Source: Neckera pumila (Eukaryota; Streptophyta; Bryopsida; Hypnales; Neckeraceae). From it: a DNA stretch of 64,000 nt. The notes under the pieces were generated by a model. It was not told the origin of the DNA. It was given only the letters and a program-made list of their open reading frames with translations, and searched no databases. A program made the translations under genes and the position numbers. Location: assembly GCA_963969595.1 (NCBI GenBank), contig OZ018408.1:11281823-11345822 (forward strand), given 5' to 3'. Positions 59,954 to 64,000 of this stretch are shown piece after piece (position 1 is the stretch's first letter; every line of letters begins with the position of its first letter).

Positions 59954-61145
59954 TACATCATTCCGTCCAAGGTAAGGCAGTCGCAGTGACTGCTACTGAA
60001 TGTAATGTAGTGTTATCCAAATTACTATTCAATTCTATATTTTCAAACATGATTATAGGCTTTTGAATTCAAACCACAATAAATTTCTCATTTCTATTGA
60101 AGTTTCAAGCAATGGTGAAACTGGTTTTATTGGTTTTACCAAAGAGCTTCATTTTTTTGTTTGCTCTAAAGCAAAAAAAAATAATGTTTTAAGAATAAAA
60201 AGTCAATATTGCTAAAATTGCACTACATGGATATGCTTTTATTGGAAACAAATTCCATATTCAATCAAAGAACTTATGAATAATCAATATGAATTTAAAT
60301 AGATATGTATAAATATTTGGATTAAAATCATCCATTTTCAACATAAAACAACAAAATTAATGATTATATATAAGCTACATTTGACTCTAATAACCTTATA
60401 GGACTAGTGAGAAATAGGTGAGGTTGGATGCATTGTAGGGGTGCTACATTTTGTATCTTGGTGCACTTAGGAAGTGCAAACAATGTCATTTGGGAGCAAA
60501 TCCCATGTGAATGACGACCTTCCGGGATTGTCTAAGAAAGTGAATTGGGAAAAAAATTAATAAAAAAAATTTTACAAAGAATGCCAAATGGTATACACCC
60601 GAATGTCGACTGAGGCAACCAACAATAACTCTTAGCGGATGCAAGGCGACCAAGGCCAATACCAAAGGGCGACTAATGGCAACGCTTAAGTGGACTAATA
60701 GCAATCAATGCATCCACCAAAGGAAGGTTGTTATTTTGTGAGCCTAGGAGCATGAGCCCATGAGCCTAGAAGACTATACACCTATGTTATAGGTATATAT
60801 ATCTATATCTATACACACACACATGCCCAAGGCTCAAATGCTTGCATTTTTTCATGCTTACATGCTCGCATCGTTGTTTGCCAAAAGATGGATGCCTATG
60901 CTACCAATGGCGATGCTTTGAAAACAAAGGTGACCAAAGACGACATACTATAGACAATAGACTGCCATTTAATCTAGGGTGAAATGACCAAATTCTAGTG
61001 TCAAATAGACACATACCATCGAGAGGTATTAACCTCATCTATCCTTCTTTTCATCCAAACATCCTAGTGATGTTTTACAAAATTTATTTTTAGATTTTCA
61101 AAAGCATGGACAAAGATTAAAAGGTGGCCTTGAAGAAAAACTAAT
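59954..61145. other. Intergenic stretch
   Basis: No gene recognised. A short TATCTA / ACACAC simple repeat lies near 60,790-60,826. The motif GGCGACTAATGGCAA and variants recurs loosely near 60,650-60,700. Confidence 0.4.
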
Positions 61146-61149
61146 TTAA

Positions 61150-61615
61150 CCATTGAAAGATTAAGGCACATTTTGGGCAAAAACTACCATCTTTTAGGAC
61201 AATGAGAATAATGAAAAAAAGAATTTAAAAAGATTTAAATTTTTTGTAAACTATTGTAGGAATTTTAGAAAAAAATTTAGAAATTTTAATGGCACATATT
61301 GAAAAATTATAATGTTTGAAGTTAGAAAAAAAATGATTTTTTTCGACATAGCCTAACACAACAATTAAACTTGAACTCCTCCTAGAGTGAGATTTTTGCA
61401 TTGCACATGGATTTTTTTACATTTGCATCCTATATCATGTTAGTTATATATTTGCCAAATTCAGAAATAGAGAAGGAATTTTGCACATACTATAAAGATT
61501 GCCCACATAGTTTAAGGCAAAATAACTTTTGATCTGGGCACTCGATTGAAAAAAATAAAATACAACTCCTCCAGATTTCTTGTATAAGTTGAACAATCAC
61601 TTGATCCTTTAGGAG
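61150..61615. mobile_element. Degenerate short TTAA-flanked element
   Basis: TTAA at 61,146-61,149 and 61,616-61,619. The right end GATCCTTTAGGAG fits the family; the left end CATTGAAAGATTAAGGCAC is decayed. The interior shares TGGGCAAAAACTACCATCTT-type sequence with family B ends. 466 bp. Confidence 0.45.
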
Positions 61616-61619
61616 TTAA

Positions 61620-62629
61620 GTGGTTTGGGAATGTGAATATCAGGTCAACATATCCAAAAAATCCATAAATTAGCATTTATGTTCATACAAATACATTAGA
61701 TTCTTTAAAGACATTGCATGCTCGACAATGCACTACAAATTTCATGAAAAAGGAGTTTGTTGATTCGATTTTGAACCATAGCTTTTTGCATGTAAAATTC
61801 AAAGTTTCAAACATATAATAACGAAATGCGTTAAACCTTAAAAAATATATATGTTTAGAGGGACCCAAAACTACAGACTTCTAAACACTTGTTTCCAAAG
61901 CAAGGTCAAAATCTACATCAATATTTAAAAAAAAAATCCAACTGTAAGGTCCTTCAGTTAACTTTTTAAAATACATTGTTCCAAAATTTTAAAAGTAAAT
62001 ATTTCTACCGATTGCAAGTTAAATGTGCCTAAACTTCAAAATGTAGGCTTTTCTAGCCCTTTTGAAAAAGTGAAGTTTTCAACATTTTAATATGTACTTT
62101 AACATTTTTAGAAAAAAAAAACATGTGCTATAATTTGTGCATTTTTTAGTCAATATGTTGTAAAATGGGTTGAAAACATATTTAAAAAATTTTAACCAAA
62201 AAAACTTTAATATTTTATTGCACATTTCATTGAGCTCATATTATATTTTTGAAATTGGATTAAAACTAATTTTCTCAACAAAAACAAAGCATGAAATTCA
62301 ATATGTCTTCATTTGAATGAATTTTAAGTGTTTCATTTTTTGCCAATGCAAGGTCTCCCTTCTCCTTTCATTCCATCAAAAGCCAATAAATTACAATCAT
62401 TTTCTGATTGTAGTTCTAGGGGTGACCCCTTGTTCCATGGATTCCTGAGAGGATGTGATATTATGAGGATGCAGAGGTGATATTACAGAGGTATGGTAGC
62501 CGGTGGGTTTGCTCTCGCTGCACCTGGAGAAATTTCTCTCTTTCGCGACCCGGGTAGCTGGGGCGGTGCGAAGGGCTTTGCAGTGGTGGAGATTTCTGGG
62601 GACCATCGGCTTCTGATTATGTTTTTTTG
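61620..62629. other. AT-rich upstream flank of DPH2
   Basis: No gene recognised in the AT-rich part. GC content rises from about 62,400 toward the DPH2 promoter. Confidence 0.4.
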
Positions 62630-62635
62630 GGGTTT

Positions 62636-62871
62636 TAGGGTTTAAGGGCAAGGCGATCCGACCATGTACACAACATGGGACAATGCCAGATTAGTTAGGT
62701 TAGTTGGGAGGGGTGAATTGGAGGCGTGGTCGCGTGGATTGTGAGGAGGGAAGAATCATGAGGCTGCCCGTAGTAGTTCAGGACTATTGGATTGACATGG
62801 AAGTAGAATATTGAAATCTGATTTTGGGTTTCCGCGGTTTGGGATTTTTTAGGGCTTAGGGTTTAGGGTTT
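62636..62871 (+). promoter_or_regulatory. Telo-box motifs upstream of DPH2
   Basis: TAGGGTTT occurs at 62,636-62,643, 62,857-62,864 and 62,864-62,871, the last two fused into one run 28 bp before the ATG. Telo-boxes are common in plant promoters of ribosomal-protein, translation and cell-cycle genes. This fits a translation-factor modification gene, but regulation itself is inferred. Confidence 0.55.
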
Positions 62872-62898
62872 TAGCAAGGCTTCCTTCGTGTATTCGCA

Positions 62899-63716
62899 AT
62901 GGATTTGAGTCCAATGGAGCAATACGACATCTTGGCCACAGCGACGTACATTCTCGATCGTGGATTCACTCGCGTTGCGCTCCAATTCCCGGACGATCTC
63001 TTGGGAGTCAGTGTTGAAGTCACGTCGTTGCTGCGTTCTGCTCTGTCACGACACGATGTCAATCTCTATGTCATGGCTGATACGACCTACGGCAGTTGCT
63101 GTGTGGATGAGGTAGCGGCAGCTCACGTGGACGCCCAGTGCGTTATTCACTACGGTCACGCATGTCTTAGCCAAACATCGCGCCTGCCAGTGTTTTTTGT
63201 GTTTGGCCGAAACCGAATCAACAACTATCATTGTAGCAAAGAGATTTTGAGGTTAAGTTCTTGCCGGAATCAACCGCTCCTTGTTCTATTTGCATTGGAT
63301 TACGCACACGCAATTGAGGGCATCAAAGGTGAGGTGGAATCGTGTAGAGATGCCGGCGTTGTTGTATTTGCTGAGGTTCCCAAATGTGAAATGGAGCCTC
63401 TTCGAAGTAGACAGTCGGGCACTGGTTCCCAGGAGCAGGTTACTTCGTGTTTCCACGGGGCTTGTAATGGGAGTCAAGTGAAATCTGGATGCTCTACATG
63501 TTCGGGTGCTACTATTCAGGATCCGGTTATTTCTTCTGAGAAAGAAATGAAGCAAGAAAGGGTGGAAACTTCGCAATCCGGTGAGAGTATAGGGGGACTC
63601 AAATGGTCTTTGCCGAAGGACGTGACCATGGAAGACGTTGCGATTCTTTGGATTGGGGATGAAGGAGCTGCACTTACAAACTTATTGCTGACGCATAGCA
63701 AGAATACTATTGTCAG
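62899..63716 (+). CDS. DPH2: Diphthamide biosynthesis protein 2, first exon (partial)
   Basis: An exon of 272 codons plus two bases starts at the first ATG after the telo-box leader and ends at AG/GTAG (donor at 63,717); continuing reads a stop at once. The protein has DPH1/DPH2-family signatures: ALQFPDDLL, the cluster ADTTYGSCCVDEVAA (Cys67 and Cys68), and VIHYGHACLSQTSRLPV (Cys89). DPH2 pairs with DPH1 in the first step of diphthamide synthesis, in which a radical 3-amino-3-carboxypropyl group from S-adenosylmethionine is added to a histidine of elongation factor 2. It is a cytosolic iron-sulfur enzyme. A Cys/Ser-rich insert (about residues 170-215) is less conserved in appearance. The C-terminal third lies beyond the window. 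Confidence 0.92.
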
Positions 63717-63798
63717 GTAGTCCATGCCTTAAACCCTATCCCCTAAGCATTCCAGGTCTGTTTTGATCCAGAGATGAAGAAGGGTACACTGATTTATT

Positions 63799-63935
63799 CC
63801 ATTAGTGCGAGGGAGACTAATTTACCAAAGTGACACTCTTTTATATTAGTGCATGCTGAAATCTTATACTGTATTTTACTACCGGTAATTCAATAGAACT
63901 TTATAGTGACACTAATTTTGCGCCCTCACTAATAG
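63799..63935. mobile_element. Small inverted-repeat element in DPH2 intron 1
   Basis: The left end CCATTAGTGCGAGGGAGACT and the complemented right end CCTATTAGTGAGGGCGCAAA are imperfect inverted repeats within the intron, with AGTGACACT-type sequence repeated inside both. About 137 bp; class not assigned. Confidence 0.4.
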
Positions 63936-64000
63936 GATAGATCCGTGTAGTCGATTGCGTCGGCACTATGTAAGTGGTGTGGTATTTTTATTTGAAAATG

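Overview
The window reads as nuclear DNA of a plant. Genes have GT-AG introns and plant-type products: a DSK2/ubiquilin, a CCT-motif protein, and a DPH2 gene with telo-box (TAGGGTTT) motifs in its leader. Gene-rich islands are GC-rich and sit in very AT-rich, repeat-filled DNA. Short introns and many small transposons fit a land plant, possibly a non-seed lineage, but the sequence alone does not fix the species.

Region 1 (about 1-14.6 kb) is a giant inverted repeat. A complete seven-exon ubiquilin gene (1035-5380, +) is mirrored by a second complete copy (9878-14223, -). The copies converge tail to tail across a 2.9-kb AT-rich unique spacer. Mirrored positions sum to 15258 throughout. The inner about 5.0 kb of the arms (1149-6168 and 9090-14109) looks identical, introns and 3' flanks included. 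The first about 115 bp of coding sequence, the leaders and the promoters are homologous but clearly diverged. This fits an old inverted duplication whose interior was recently homogenised by gene conversion.

Region 2 (14.6-33.6 kb) has no convincing gene. It is a nested mosaic of short non-autonomous DNA transposons. The dominant group has ends CCCCTAAAGG...CCTTTAGGGG flanked by TTAA, a piggyBac-like signature. About a dozen copies occur here and elsewhere, three of them with recognisable empty sites in related repeats. Stowaway-like (TA), hAT-like (8-bp duplication), foldback and unclassified inverted-repeat elements are also present.

Region 3 (33.66-47.55 kb) is a satellite array of about 153-bp monomers, roughly 80 copies, with alternating dimers in the centre, an internal 2172-bp duplication, and insertions of a TTAA element, a 30-bp palindrome and a roughly 360-bp unknown sequence. 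One minus-strand frame of the monomer is open for all 51 codons.

Region 4 (47.6-56 kb) holds more inverted-repeat elements, including a textbook CACTA-type mini-element, and then a six-exon CCT-domain gene (52114-55699, +; 519 residues).

Region 5 (56-64 kb) has another TTAA element, a Stowaway-like element and an about 640-bp long-hairpin foldback. It ends with the first exon of DPH2 (62899-63716, +), which runs off the window. No transposase, reverse transcriptase, rRNA, tRNA or CRISPR was recognised. The genes have no obvious functional link; ubiquilin acts in proteasomal delivery, DPH2 in modification of elongation factor 2, and the CCT protein probably in transcription.
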